Assembly (NCBI RefSeq): GCF_014635345.1 | Contig: NZ_BMCU01000002.1 | Location: forward strand, 310,001 to 374,000 | From: Rhodococcoides trifolii | Lineage (GTDB): Bacteria > Actinomycetota > Actinomycetes > Mycobacteriales > Mycobacteriaceae | Direction of reading: 5' to 3' | DNA length: 64,000 nucleotides | Shown here: positions 34,501-42,854 of the stretch, piece by piece | Position numbering within the stretch: the first letter of the stretch is position 1 | Layout of the letters: each line of letters starts with the position of its first letter | Made by a program: the position numbers and the translations under genes | Notes under the pieces: generated by a model | Seen by the model: only the letters and a program-made list of their open reading frames with translations | What the model was told of the DNA's origin: nothing | The model's database searches: none

Positions 34501-35376
34501 ATGTCCGACCTGAAAAAGCCCGAGCTGAAGCCCTTCTTCCGCAACGTGCAGTCGCACTACGACCTGTCCGACGAGTTCTACGCACTGTTTCTCGATCCGA
34601 CCTGGACGTACAGCTGTGCCTACTTCGAGCGGCCCGAGATGACCCTCGAACAGGCTCAGCTCGCCAAGATCGACCTGGCGCTGGACAAGTTGGGACTGCA
34701 GCCGGGCATGACGCTGCTGGACGTGGGGTGCGGGTGGGGCACCGCGATGATTCGCGCGCGGGAGCGCTTCGACGTCGACGTCATCGGACTGACGCTCAGC
34801 GAGCACCAGCACGCACGGGTGGCGCAACGATTGCGTGATCTGCCCGGTACGCGACGTGCCGAGGTCCGACTTCAGGGGTGGGAAGAGTTCGACCAGCCGG
34901 TCGACCGAATTGTCAGCATCGGGGCATTCGAGCATTTCCGGAGGGCGCGCCACATTCCGTTCTTCGAAATGGCCTACAGCATTCTTCCGCCGGACGGTGT
35001 GATGTTGCTGCACACCATCGTCGCTTTCGGTCTGGACGATCTGAAGGACATGAACATTCCGGTCGACAAACGGGACGCTCTGTTTCTTCGGTTCATCATC
35101 CGGGAGATCTTCCCCGGCGGCGAACTGGATCGGCCGCAGGTGGTGGCCGAGCGCGCAGAATCGGTGGGATTCACGGTAACTCGGGTGCAGTCGCTGCAAC
35201 AGCACTACGCGCAGACACTCGAGATGTGGACGGCGAACCTCGAAGCGCGGAAGGACGACGCGATCGCGATAGCCGGTGACGTGGTCTACGAGCGGTATGT
35301 CAAATACCTGAGCGGCTGCGCGAGCCAGTTCCGCCGGGGAACCATCGACGTCGATCAGTTCACGCTCGCGAAATAG
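34501..35376 (+). CDS. Cyclopropane-fatty-acid / mycolic-acid methyltransferase family protein
   Basis: The protein has 291 residues, the length of mycobacterial CmaA/MmaA enzymes. The opening H-Y-D-L-S-D-E-F-Y-A-L-F-L-D and W-T-Y-S-C-A-Y-F are family signatures, and L-L-D-V-G-C-G-W-G is the SAM-binding motif. I-G-L-T-L-S-E-H-Q and S-I-G-A-F-E-H-F follow. It transfers a methyl or methylene group from SAM to unsaturated acyl chains, in this lineage possibly mycolic acids. It is apparently monocistronic. Confidence 0.9.
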   Translation: MSDLKKPELKPFFRNVQSHYDLSDEFYALFLDPTWTYSCAYFERPEMTLEQAQLAKIDLALDKLGLQPGMTLLDVGCGWGTAMIRARERFDVDVIGLTLSEHQHARVAQRLRDLPGTRRAEVRLQGWEEFDQPVDRIVSIGAFEHFRRARHIPFFEMAYSILPPDGVMLLHTIVAFGLDDLKDMNIPVDKRDALFLRFIIREIFPGGELDRPQVVAERAESVGFTVTRVQSLQQHYAQTLEMWTANLEARKDDAIAIAGDVVYERYVKYLSGCASQFRRGTIDVDQFTLAK

Positions 35377-35475
35377 CTTCTTCGCGCCGTTGTCCGAACC
35401 GATCTGATATTTTTCTTCCGACCGACCCGAGCCTCATCTCTCGTACTCGGCGGCGTATCGGAAAGGTCGGCAGCA

Positions 35476-36156
35476 GTGAGGACGCAACAGCGGCAGCCGC
35501 AACCGCGCCGCACACGTGACATGACCATCGGACCGCTGGCAACCCCGCGGGTCGGTCGCTACCGGTACACGGTCGGCACCGGAGAGTTGAATTGGTCCGA
35601 CGACCTCTACGAGATCTACGGTTACAAGCCCGGTGAACTCGCGCTCACTCTGGAAGCAGTCGTCGAGCACTGCCACCCGGACGAGCGGCAACGGGCCCAG
35701 GAGGTTGTCGCGAACACCATCGAGACCGGTGACCGCTGCCTGTACGCACACCGAATCGTCACGAAGAACGGAACTCTGCGCGACGTCGTGATCCTCGGCG
35801 ACGCCGAATACGACGCCGACGGGGCGTTCGTCGACGTGGCCGGGTACGTACTCGACGTCACCGAGCACACCGACCGAGTGGTCACCAACCGACTCGGCCA
35901 GGAGCTCGACGGTATCGTCGACGCGCGGGCGGTCATCGAGCAGGCCAAGGGGATCCTGATGCTCGCCTTCGGCATCGATGCGGACAAGGCTTTCGCCGTG
36001 CTGGCGTGGCAGTCGCAGACGAAGAACGTGAAGTTGCGGCACCTCGCGTGCCGAATAATCGCCGATGTCACCGACAATGCATCGCTGGCCGCGCCTATCA
36101 AGGAATCCTTCGAAGACCTGCTGCTGTCTGCGCATTCGCGCATCGACCAGGCCTAG
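35476..36156 (+). CDS. PAS and ANTAR domain regulator
   Basis: The protein has 226 residues from a GTG (an internal ATG at 35521 is a good alternative). Residues about 25-120 form a PAS fold: G-E-L-N-W-S-D-D-L-Y-E-I-Y-G-Y-K-P and H-P-D-E-R. Residues about 135-205 form the ANTAR domain: A-V-I-E-Q-A-K-G-I-L-M-L-A-F-G-I-D, then F-A-V-L-A-W-Q-S-Q. The protein should couple a PAS-sensed signal to transcription antitermination. Its last 4 bp overlap the convergent formyltransferase. Confidence 0.92.
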   Translation: MRTQQRQPQPRRTRDMTIGPLATPRVGRYRYTVGTGELNWSDDLYEIYGYKPGELALTLEAVVEHCHPDERQRAQEVVANTIETGDRCLYAHRIVTKNGTLRDVVILGDAEYDADGAFVDVAGYVLDVTEHTDRVVTNRLGQELDGIVDARAVIEQAKGILMLAFGIDADKAFAVLAWQSQTKNVKLRHLACRIIADVTDNASLAAPIKESFEDLLLSAHSRIDQA

Positions 36157-37091
36157 GGCGCGTCGGTCAGGTATCCGCCACCGGTTCGGAAGAACCGGGA
36201 ATGGTCGACGCCGTCGTCGGTTCGGACGCTGTCGATGACCAGCCCATGATTTTCGCCGCGGTACGCAGCGGGACCGGCCACGATCACCATGCCGTCGTCT
36301 TCGGTGATGAAGACCCGGCCCGGGGTGCCGCCGTAGATCCCGCGCGAGACGTGGGCGCGCGTGATTCTGATGCGCTGGCCACGAAAGTACGTGTACGCGT
36401 TGGGATACGGGTCGGACTGCGCCCTGACGAGCCGGTCGATGTCCTCCGCCGGCCACGTCCAGTCGATCCGGCTGTCCGTGTCGACGCGCTTGTGGAAGAA
36501 GGTGCGATCGGCGAGGTTCTGCGGCGTCCACTCGGCAGTCCCGGCTTCGATGCGATCGAGAGCGTCGAGAAGGACCTCGGGAATGAGGTCGATGGTTGCC
36601 TGCACGAGTTCGGTTGCCGTGTCGCGTGGACCGATCGGAACGGCTCGCTGGGTGATGATGTCGCCGGTGTCGAGTTCGTCGTCCATCCGATGCGCGGTGA
36701 GGCCGGTCTCGGACGCGCCGCTGATCAGCGACCAGATCACCGGAGAGAAACCGGTGAACTTGGGCAGCAGCGAATCATGCAGGTTCAGGGTGCCGTGCGG
36801 CGGGAGGTCGAAAATCTCGCGGGGCAGCCACGTGCGCCAGTTGTTGGCCACGATGATGTCGGGCTCGGCCAACTTCACACGATCGACGAGTTCGGCATCG
36901 GGCCGCTGAGCCAGGTGCACCGGAATCTCGTGTGCGCGGGCCAACTCCTCGACGGAATCGGACCAGATCGACTCGTACGCATGCTCGCTCGGGGGATGAG
37001 TCACCGTCAGCACGACGTCGTGCCGGGACCCGATCAACGTGTCGAGTGTCTTGTGACCCCAGGTCTGGTACCCGAAGAGCGCTACCCGCAT
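36153..37091 (-). CDS. Formyltransferase, probably siderophore-related
   Basis: The protein has 312 residues of the methionyl-tRNA-formyltransferase fold: N-L-H-D-S-L-L-P-K-F-T-G-F-S-P and D-D-E-L-D-T-G-D-I-I supply the Asn/His/Asp catalytic set; a C-terminal OB-like domain follows. It is unlikely to be the housekeeping fmt, because no peptide deformylase or priA gene is adjacent and an iron box lies upstream. In rhodochelin synthesis of R. jostii a stand-alone formyltransferase (Rft) formylates N5-hydroxyornithine; this gene may do the same. That role is inferred. Confidence 0.82.
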   Translation of the reverse strand: MRVALFGYQTWGHKTLDTLIGSRHDVVLTVTHPPSEHAYESIWSDSVEELARAHEIPVHLAQRPDAELVDRVKLAEPDIIVANNWRTWLPREIFDLPPHGTLNLHDSLLPKFTGFSPVIWSLISGASETGLTAHRMDDELDTGDIITQRAVPIGPRDTATELVQATIDLIPEVLLDALDRIEAGTAEWTPQNLADRTFFHKRVDTDSRIDWTWPAEDIDRLVRAQSDPYPNAYTYFRGQRIRITRAHVSRGIYGGTPGRVFITEDDGMVIVAGPAAYRGENHGLVIDSVRTDDGVDHSRFFRTGGGYLTDAP

Positions 37092-37129
37092 GAGCGTGGA
37101 TCCTTGTCGTCGACGGCTGTAGTCGACGT

Positions 37130-37148
37130 TCAGGGTAGCCTAAGCTTT
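37130..37148 (-). promoter_or_regulatory. Probable IdeR iron box upstream of the formyltransferase
   Basis: TCAGGGTAGCCTAAGCTTT matches the IdeR consensus at about 13 of 19 positions, with GCCTAAGCTT close to that of the box at 6689. It lies 38 bp upstream of the formyltransferase ATG. Confidence 0.55.
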
Positions 37149-37159
37149 GCGAGTCCCTC

Positions 37160-37564
37160 CTACCGCGCCGACAACGAGATCACCGGAATCACACGCGTCG
37201 TCTTGGCCTCGTAGTCGGCGAAGCCGGGCATCGCCTTCACCTGCTCTGCGAACAACTCGTCCCGCTGCGCCCCGGTCACCTCGGTGGCCACGACGTCGAT
37301 CTTCTTCTCGCCCACCTCGATCGAGATCTCGGGGTTCGCCTTGACGTTGTGGTACCAGTCGGGATTGGTGTCGGCGCCGGCCTTGGACGCGAAGATCACG
37401 TACTCGTCGCCGCGCGGCAGATACACGAGCGGGGACACACGCTCTTCGCCGGACTTCGCCCCGATGGTGTGCAGAATCAGCATCGACGCGCCGTCGAACG
37501 GTCCACCGACCTTGCCCCCGTTGGCACGGAACTCTTCGATGATGGCGGTGTTGAAATCGGACAC
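37160..37564 (-). CDS. Deazaflavin (F420)-dependent nitroreductase family protein
   Basis: The protein has 134 residues from a GTG at 37564. F-N-T-A-I-I-E-E-F-R-A-N-G-G-K-V-G-G, then L-I-L-H-T-I-G-A-K-S-G and N-P-D-W-Y-H-N-V-K-A-N-P are hallmarks of the DDN/Rv3547-like split-barrel family, which uses F420H2 in mycobacteria and relatives. The physiological substrate is unknown. A longer frame to 37708 is not supported because it would run through an empty promoter region. Confidence 0.9.
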   Translation of the reverse strand: MSDFNTAIIEEFRANGGKVGGPFDGASMLILHTIGAKSGEERVSPLVYLPRGDEYVIFASKAGADTNPDWYHNVKANPEISIEVGEKKIDVVATEVTGAQRDELFAEQVKAMPGFADYEAKTTRVIPVISLSAR

Positions 37565-37695
37565 TGTGTCTCCTTCGACTCGATGCACCGATTCTAAAAC
37601 CAGATGACACCCGACGGTGGTGGCGGACATAATTTTCGTTCCGCACCAACCATATTCGCGCTGCGGGAAGGCCGTTAACGAAGGGAGACAAGGCA

Positions 37696-38883
37696 GTGCC
37701 GCCAACACGGGCGGGTAAGAGGCTTCTCAACTGGGCTTCCATGCTCGACGACAACACACTCGACCAGGCTCGGGAGACCGCGTCGATGCCGTTCATCCAT
37801 CCCCACGTCGCGCTGATGCCCGACGCCCACAGCGGGAAGGGAAGCGCTGTCGGAACGGTCATACCGACCCTCGGTGCGGTGATACCTGCCGCGGTGGGTG
37901 TCGACATCGGATGCGGAATGATCGGTGTGCGAACGGGATTCACCGCAGACGACGTTGCGGGCAACTCCGCGTCGTTGTCGGACCTGCGCGCGGCCATCGA
38001 AGTTGCCGTGCCGCTCTCGCCCGGAAACTACAACGGCCACCTCGAGCGGTTCGACTTCACCGCCGGCAAGATAGCGGAGCTGGAAGCGAAGGCGGCGTCG
38101 GACCAGGTGAACCTTGCGCACTCCCCGAAGTGGCGCGAGCAGCTCGGATCGCTGGGCGGCGGCAACCACTTCATCGAGCTGTGCCTGGACGAGACCGATC
38201 ACGTGTGGCTGTTTCTGCATTCCGGATCGAGGGGTGTCGGCAACAAGATCGCGCAGAAGCACATCGCCATTGCGCAGAAGCTGTGCGAGAAGTGGTGGAT
38301 CACGTTGCCCAACAGAGACCTCGCGTACCTCCCCGAGGGGACCGACGAGTTCTGGCGGTACATCCGAGACCTGAACTGGGCGCAGCGTTTCGCGTTCCTG
38401 AACAGGGCCGAGATGATGGATCGCTTCGGCACGGTCTTCGCCCAGTGGATGGGCACCGAGAACCACCGCGAGGTCAAAAGGATAAACACTCATCACAACT
38501 ACACCCGCAAGGAACAACACGCGGGCAAGGACGTGTGGCTCACTCGTAAGGGTGCGGTCGACGCGCACGAGGGCGTGAAGGGAATCATCCCGGGGTCCAT
38601 GGGTACGCGCAGCTACGTGGTCGTCGGGCTCGGCAGTGCGTCGGGTCTGTGCTCGGCGCCCCACGGAGCCGGCCGGCGCTTCTCCAGGACGGAGGCGAAG
38701 CGGCGCTTCACACAGGACGATTTGCGTCAGCGAATGGCCGGTATCGAGTACCGCGACAGTGCGGACTTCATCGACGAGATTCCCGACGCCTACAAGCCGG
38801 TGGAGCAGGTGATGGAGGATGCACGGGATCTGGTGAGCATCGAGCACGAGCTCAGGCAGATTCTGAACGTCAAGGGCACGTGA
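37696..38883 (+). CDS. rtcB: RtcB family RNA ligase
   Basis: The protein has 395 residues. The metal-binding D-I-G-C-G-M, L-G-G-G-N-H-F-I-E, H-S-G-S-R-G-V-G and the guanylylated His in A-P-H-G-A-G-R-R-F-S-R are present, as in GTP/Mn-dependent RtcB ligases that join 2',3'-cyclic phosphate and 5'-OH RNA ends. It is slightly shorter than E. coli RtcB (408). The GTG at 37696 follows AAGGGAG. There is no rtcA or RtcR gene; a pentapeptide-repeat gene follows by 12 bp. Confidence 0.92.
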   Translation: MPPTRAGKRLLNWASMLDDNTLDQARETASMPFIHPHVALMPDAHSGKGSAVGTVIPTLGAVIPAAVGVDIGCGMIGVRTGFTADDVAGNSASLSDLRAAIEVAVPLSPGNYNGHLERFDFTAGKIAELEAKAASDQVNLAHSPKWREQLGSLGGGNHFIELCLDETDHVWLFLHSGSRGVGNKIAQKHIAIAQKLCEKWWITLPNRDLAYLPEGTDEFWRYIRDLNWAQRFAFLNRAEMMDRFGTVFAQWMGTENHREVKRINTHHNYTRKEQHAGKDVWLTRKGAVDAHEGVKGIIPGSMGTRSYVVVGLGSASGLCSAPHGAGRRFSRTEAKRRFTQDDLRQRMAGIEYRDSADFIDEIPDAYKPVEQVMEDARDLVSIEHELRQILNVKGT

Positions 38884-38895
38884 GATGCTCGTCGA

Positions 38896-39498
38896 ATGAC
38901 TGACGACAGCACGAACTTCGTCGGAAAGGCGTTCACCGAGGAACGCTTTTCCGGCGAATCGTGGGACGGGCGAACGTACACCGACTGCTCCTTCATCGAC
39001 GCGGACCTGTCGGGACTGACCACCCGCGGAGTCGTGTTCACGGACTGCGATTTCACCGGGGCCGATCTGAGCGAATCGGTGCACGAGGCGTCGGCCTTCC
39101 GCACGTGCACCTTCCGCAAGGTCACGCTGTGGAACGCGACGTTCCGGCATTCGACGTTCCTCGGATCGACGTTCGGCGAGTCGCGGTTGCGTCCGGTGAC
39201 GTTCGACGAGGTGGACTTCACTCTCTGTTCGCTCGGGGGCGTCGATCTGCGCTCGGTGAACATGACGGGGTGCCGGCTGCGCGAGGCCAACCTGGTCGGC
39301 GCGGATCTGCGCAAGGCCGTTCTGTCCAGCGCAGACCTCGCCGGAGCTCGAACCGCCGGGTTGCGATTGGAGGAAGCCGATCTGCGCGGCGCCGTCCTGG
39401 ACGCCGACGCGTGGACTTCGGCGCGGCTCACAGGAGCAACGGTCGATTCGTTCCAGGCTTTGGCGTATGCGGCAGCTCACGGTCTGCGAGTCGATTAG
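38896..39498 (+). CDS. Pentapeptide repeat protein
   Basis: The protein has 200 residues made largely of A(D/N)LXX-type five-residue repeats: A-D-L-S-G-L, T-G-A-D-L-S-E, F-R-H-S-T-F-L, A-N-L-V-G-A-D-L-R-K-A-V-L, A-D-L-A-G-A. They should form a right-handed quadrilateral beta-helix. Some such proteins (MfpA, Qnr) mimic DNA and protect gyrase from fluoroquinolones, but this is not shown here. It lies 12 bp after rtcB. Confidence 0.88.
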   Translation: MTDDSTNFVGKAFTEERFSGESWDGRTYTDCSFIDADLSGLTTRGVVFTDCDFTGADLSESVHEASAFRTCTFRKVTLWNATFRHSTFLGSTFGESRLRPVTFDEVDFTLCSLGGVDLRSVNMTGCRLREANLVGADLRKAVLSSADLAGARTAGLRLEEADLRGAVLDADAWTSARLTGATVDSFQALAYAAAHGLRVD

Positions 39499-39527
39499 TC
39501 ACACCGACGATCGGGCACAGTGGTGAC

Positions 39528-40487
39528 ATGAGCTTTCTGACGCGTACGGTCGACACCCTGCTCGACGCGGCCGTGGTGCCCGGATACAGCAAGATCGGTC
39601 CCGCGGTCCGGCGCCGCTTCTGGGCCTCGGACGCGCCGGCGTTTCCGGCGCCACTCGACGTCGTCGTCACCGGAGCCAGTTCAGGTCTGGGTGCGGCTAC
39701 CACGGTAGGTCTCGCACGATTGGGTGCCCGAGTGCACATGGTCGGCCGATCGGCGCAGCGCCTCGAGGACTCGGCCGCGTCGGTGCGCGCGGCGGTGCCC
39801 GGCGCCGATCTCGTCGTCCGCGAATGCGACATCAGCGACCTCGACGCCGTCGCGTCCCTCACCTCCACTCTGCTCGGCGAGCTCACCGACATCCACGCAT
39901 TGATCCACTGCGCCGGCGTCATGCCGCCCGAACGCATCACCACACCGCAGGGTCACGAATCCGCTTTCGCGACACACGTTCTCGGCCCTGTGGCGCTGAC
40001 GGCCGGACTACGGACGCTGTTCGACGACTCGTCGCGGGTGGTGTTCGTCAGCAGCGGCGGAATGTACGCCGTGCCGATGGCGTTCGACGACCTCGAGTTC
40101 GAGAAGGGCAAGTACCGGGGTATCACCGCGTACGCGCGCACGAAGCGCATGCAAATCGTTGTCGCAGAACAACTCGCCGCGGCGTTCACCGGCGAGGACG
40201 ACCCCGTTGTGCACAGCATGCATCCCGGTTGGGCCAACACCCCCGGCGTCACCGACTCGCTACCGGGCTTCGACCGCGTCATCGGGCGACTCCTGCGCAG
40301 CCCGAAGGACGGCGCGGACACCATCGTGTGGCTCGCTGCGGCCGACGAGGCCCTCGCGAGCAGTGGGCTGTTCTGGCACGACCGCAGCCCGCGGACCACG
40401 CACTACCCGCCGTGGCGCACGGACACCGACGCCGCCCGCGACCATCTGTGGAAGACGGTCCGGGCGGCGACCGGTATCGAGCTATGA
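39528..40487 (+). CDS. Short-chain dehydrogenase/reductase (319 aa)
   Basis: The core from residue 40 reads V-V-V-T-G-A-S-S-G-L-G-A-A, then D-I-S-D-L, H-C-A-G, V-F-V-S-S-G-G-M-Y and the active-site Tyr in I-T-A-Y-A-R-T-K-R. A C-terminal extension with P-G-W-A-N-T-P-G-V and T-T-H-Y-P-P-W resembles DHRS12/retinol-dehydrogenase-like SDRs. The substrate is unknown. It follows the pentapeptide gene by 29 bp on the same strand. Confidence 0.88.
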   Translation: MSFLTRTVDTLLDAAVVPGYSKIGPAVRRRFWASDAPAFPAPLDVVVTGASSGLGAATTVGLARLGARVHMVGRSAQRLEDSAASVRAAVPGADLVVRECDISDLDAVASLTSTLLGELTDIHALIHCAGVMPPERITTPQGHESAFATHVLGPVALTAGLRTLFDDSSRVVFVSSGGMYAVPMAFDDLEFEKGKYRGITAYARTKRMQIVVAEQLAAAFTGEDDPVVHSMHPGWANTPGVTDSLPGFDRVIGRLLRSPKDGADTIVWLAAADEALASSGLFWHDRSPRTTHYPPWRTDTDAARDHLWKTVRAATGIEL

Positions 40488-40538
40488 GCCGCTGAAGCTC
40501 GAACTTCGGGGCGTGTCGAACTTCGGGACTCGAACGTC

Positions 40539-42722
40539 TCAGCCGCGCAGAATGACCGGTACGGCCTCGTACGGCTGCAAGGTCATCGGGAAGCCGCCGA
40601 GTTCGTCGACCACCGCGATCTCGTCGTCCGTGAACAGATTGATCACGGACGCGCCGACGGTGAGGTGCTTCGAGATGACCGTCGCCTGCACCTCGTCCGG
40701 CGAGAAGTTGATGACCGTCGACTGGATCGACCCGTCGCCCAACTGGTGGACGAGCACCAGCAGCGCCTTGTGCGAGACGCTGGGAACGTCGAGCTGCTGC
40801 GCGGTGGCGATGCCGAACCGGCTCCGGATGTCGATGATGCGTCCCAGTTGACGCGCGAACGACGAGGGGTCGCTCAATTGATCCGGCAACGTTCCGTAAA
40901 GGCTTCGCCCACGCGGGATGCCGGACTCGGACCGGGTTGCGTCGGGCGACGCGCCCATCAGGTCGTGTGCCCCACGGTTGATCCAGCGAGTGTCGCCCTC
41001 GCGAATCAGCTCCGACACCTCGTCGGCCGGGATGGGGAGCACACCCAGCAGGTCCCATCCCGACAGTGCGAACACTCCGGGCTGCAATGCGTTGTAGGCC
41101 GCAAGCATGAGGTGAGCACGTTTGACGGTCTCGACGTCGGACTCGTCCATGCGATCGAGATCGCGGATACCGAGCGAGGCCGTGATGACACTGGCTGTGG
41201 TGCAGGCGATTCCGTTGGTGGTGAACGTCCGGTTGTACGGCGCCCACCGACCGGTCAGCCGGTCGGTCAGCTCGGCTCGAATCTGATCGCCCAAGTCCCC
41301 ACCCTTGAGAACGTCTCCGCAGTAGGAGAACTCGTCCTCTCGGTGCAGTGTCGCAAAGTGAATCAGTTCGAAGGTCATCTCGTCGTGGTTCTGCAGCGCG
41401 TGCACCAAGGACGCCGGGTCGACGCCGTGATCGCGCGAGAGATTCATCGTCAACCGCAGGAACTCGGTGTTACCCATGACCAGAGCGTGCTGGTACGCGG
41501 GACGGTTGATGAAGTCGTACGACAGATCTGCGCCCGACGTGCCCATCGCCTTGATGTCGTCGATGGTCAGGTTCAGCTCCTGGAAGGTGAAGCCGCCCAT
41601 CTTGCGCACCACACTGGCGATGAGGTGGTTCGCCGCTTCGGACAGAGGGTGGCCCTCGGACCAGCCGGGTCCCTCGGTTCGCCGCTCGACGCCGAGGAAT
41701 CCGTTGGCGTCCAACCGAAGTGCGCCGGCGCCGAGGTCGGCGATCGAGTGACACGCGTCGCCGATCACCAGACGCATTCCCGCGAAGGAAGGGTCGAGCC
41801 AGTTGATGGACGGCTGACCGGCCTTGAAGTAGTGCAGGTAGACCCAGCGGCGGTCCTTGCCGTCGACGCCGGTGATGACCGGAGTGGCACTCCAGTTGGT
41901 TTCCTTGACGCCCATCTCGTAGAAGATGACGCGTTGGAGCTGCCCGACGATGTAGCCGGCGCGGGCGAGGTTGGCTTCGGATTCGGCGTCGATGTTGACC
42001 GAGTCCGCTCCCGCTCGGACGCGGGGGAGAAGGTGCCAGTCTTCGGGCTCGATCTCCACCATGTGATAGATGCCGGGGTAGTCGGACACGGCCATCTCGG
42101 CGAGCCGGAAGTCGGCGCCCTTGCCGGTGTGGCCGGGGACGATGTCGTCGATGACGGTTCCCTCGTACGCTGCGGCCACCGTGCACAGCCGCCGGAACTC
42201 CTCCTCGGTTCCGAACGCGGGGTCGATCTGCATGCTGACCCGGTCGAAGTGGCCGTCGACCGATGGGGTGGGCCGCCAACCGTGGATGCCGCCGGCTTCC
42301 TTCACCGGGCCGGTATGCACTGCGGTGACACCGATCTCGGAGAACGCCTGCCACAACTCTTCGTCACCGAGGGTGCCGAGGAAGCTCTTGCCCGGAGCTG
42401 CGATCAGCGAAATGGGGTAGGCGGTGAACCACACTGCGGCGCGTTCGACAGCGCCGCGCGGATTCGGGTCGGCGTAGGGGTTCTGCCACATGCTGCCCTT
42501 ACCGGACAGCTGCTCCGCGATGAGCTTGGCGTCCTGCAACATCGACTGCGCGGTGAGCCAGGCGACGTACTCCGGATTCGATGCGTCCGCATCGCCGGCG
42601 GGAATCGACGTAGCACCTCGGTGGGCTCGACGAACGGACGGCTTCAGCGGGCGAGGCCGCGCGGGGTAGAACTTTTCGTCGTAGGTGATTTCGCTGGGCT
42701 CGTGCTGCACTTCGGGGTCCAT
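40539..42722 (-). CDS. GH13 alpha-amylase-family enzyme, trehalose-synthase-like
   Basis: The protein has 727 residues. A (beta/alpha)8 catalytic core shows the nucleophile in [13 protein letters not shown], the acid/base in F-Q-E-L-N and the third carboxylate in L-Q-N-H-D-E. A C-terminal beta-domain ends V-I-L-R-G. Large stand-alone relatives interconvert maltose and trehalose or transfer glucose. It differs from the about 600-residue TreS and no maltokinase gene is adjacent, so the exact reaction is open. The ATG at 42722 follows AGGATC. Confidence 0.75.
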   Translation of the reverse strand: MDPEVQHEPSEITYDEKFYPARPRPLKPSVRRAHRGATSIPAGDADASNPEYVAWLTAQSMLQDAKLIAEQLSGKGSMWQNPYADPNPRGAVERAAVWFTAYPISLIAAPGKSFLGTLGDEELWQAFSEIGVTAVHTGPVKEAGGIHGWRPTPSVDGHFDRVSMQIDPAFGTEEEFRRLCTVAAAYEGTVIDDIVPGHTGKGADFRLAEMAVSDYPGIYHMVEIEPEDWHLLPRVRAGADSVNIDAESEANLARAGYIVGQLQRVIFYEMGVKETNWSATPVITGVDGKDRRWVYLHYFKAGQPSINWLDPSFAGMRLVIGDACHSIADLGAGALRLDANGFLGVERRTEGPGWSEGHPLSEAANHLIASVVRKMGGFTFQELNLTIDDIKAMGTSGADLSYDFINRPAYQHALVMGNTEFLRLTMNLSRDHGVDPASLVHALQNHDEMTFELIHFATLHREDEFSYCGDVLKGGDLGDQIRAELTDRLTGRWAPYNRTFTTNGIACTTASVITASLGIRDLDRMDESDVETVKRAHLMLAAYNALQPGVFALSGWDLLGVLPIPADEVSELIREGDTRWINRGAHDLMGASPDATRSESGIPRGRSLYGTLPDQLSDPSSFARQLGRIIDIRSRFGIATAQQLDVPSVSHKALLVLVHQLGDGSIQSTVINFSPDEVQATVISKHLTVGASVINLFTDDEIAVVDELGGFPMTLQPYEAVPVILRG

Positions 42723-42854
42723 GATCCTCCGTACTTACCCGAGGGCGTGCGGGTGTAAAACACTGCCCGGACTCTGGTGTCGAAGACCCACCCTACGGAG
42801 TGAAGCGGACGGCTGCGCCTCGGTGTCGATTCGACGGGTGTCGCGGTGTGGACT

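Noticed and set aside
40498-40531. Direct repeat of TCGAACTTCGGG between convergent SDR and GH13 genes
   Set aside because: Two short copies only; possible pairing is too weak for a terminator and no other copies are seen.
40665-42758. 697-codon plus-strand frame opposite the GH13 gene
   Set aside because: Antisense shadow; the opposite strand has intact GH13 catalytic motifs. No domain is visible in this frame.
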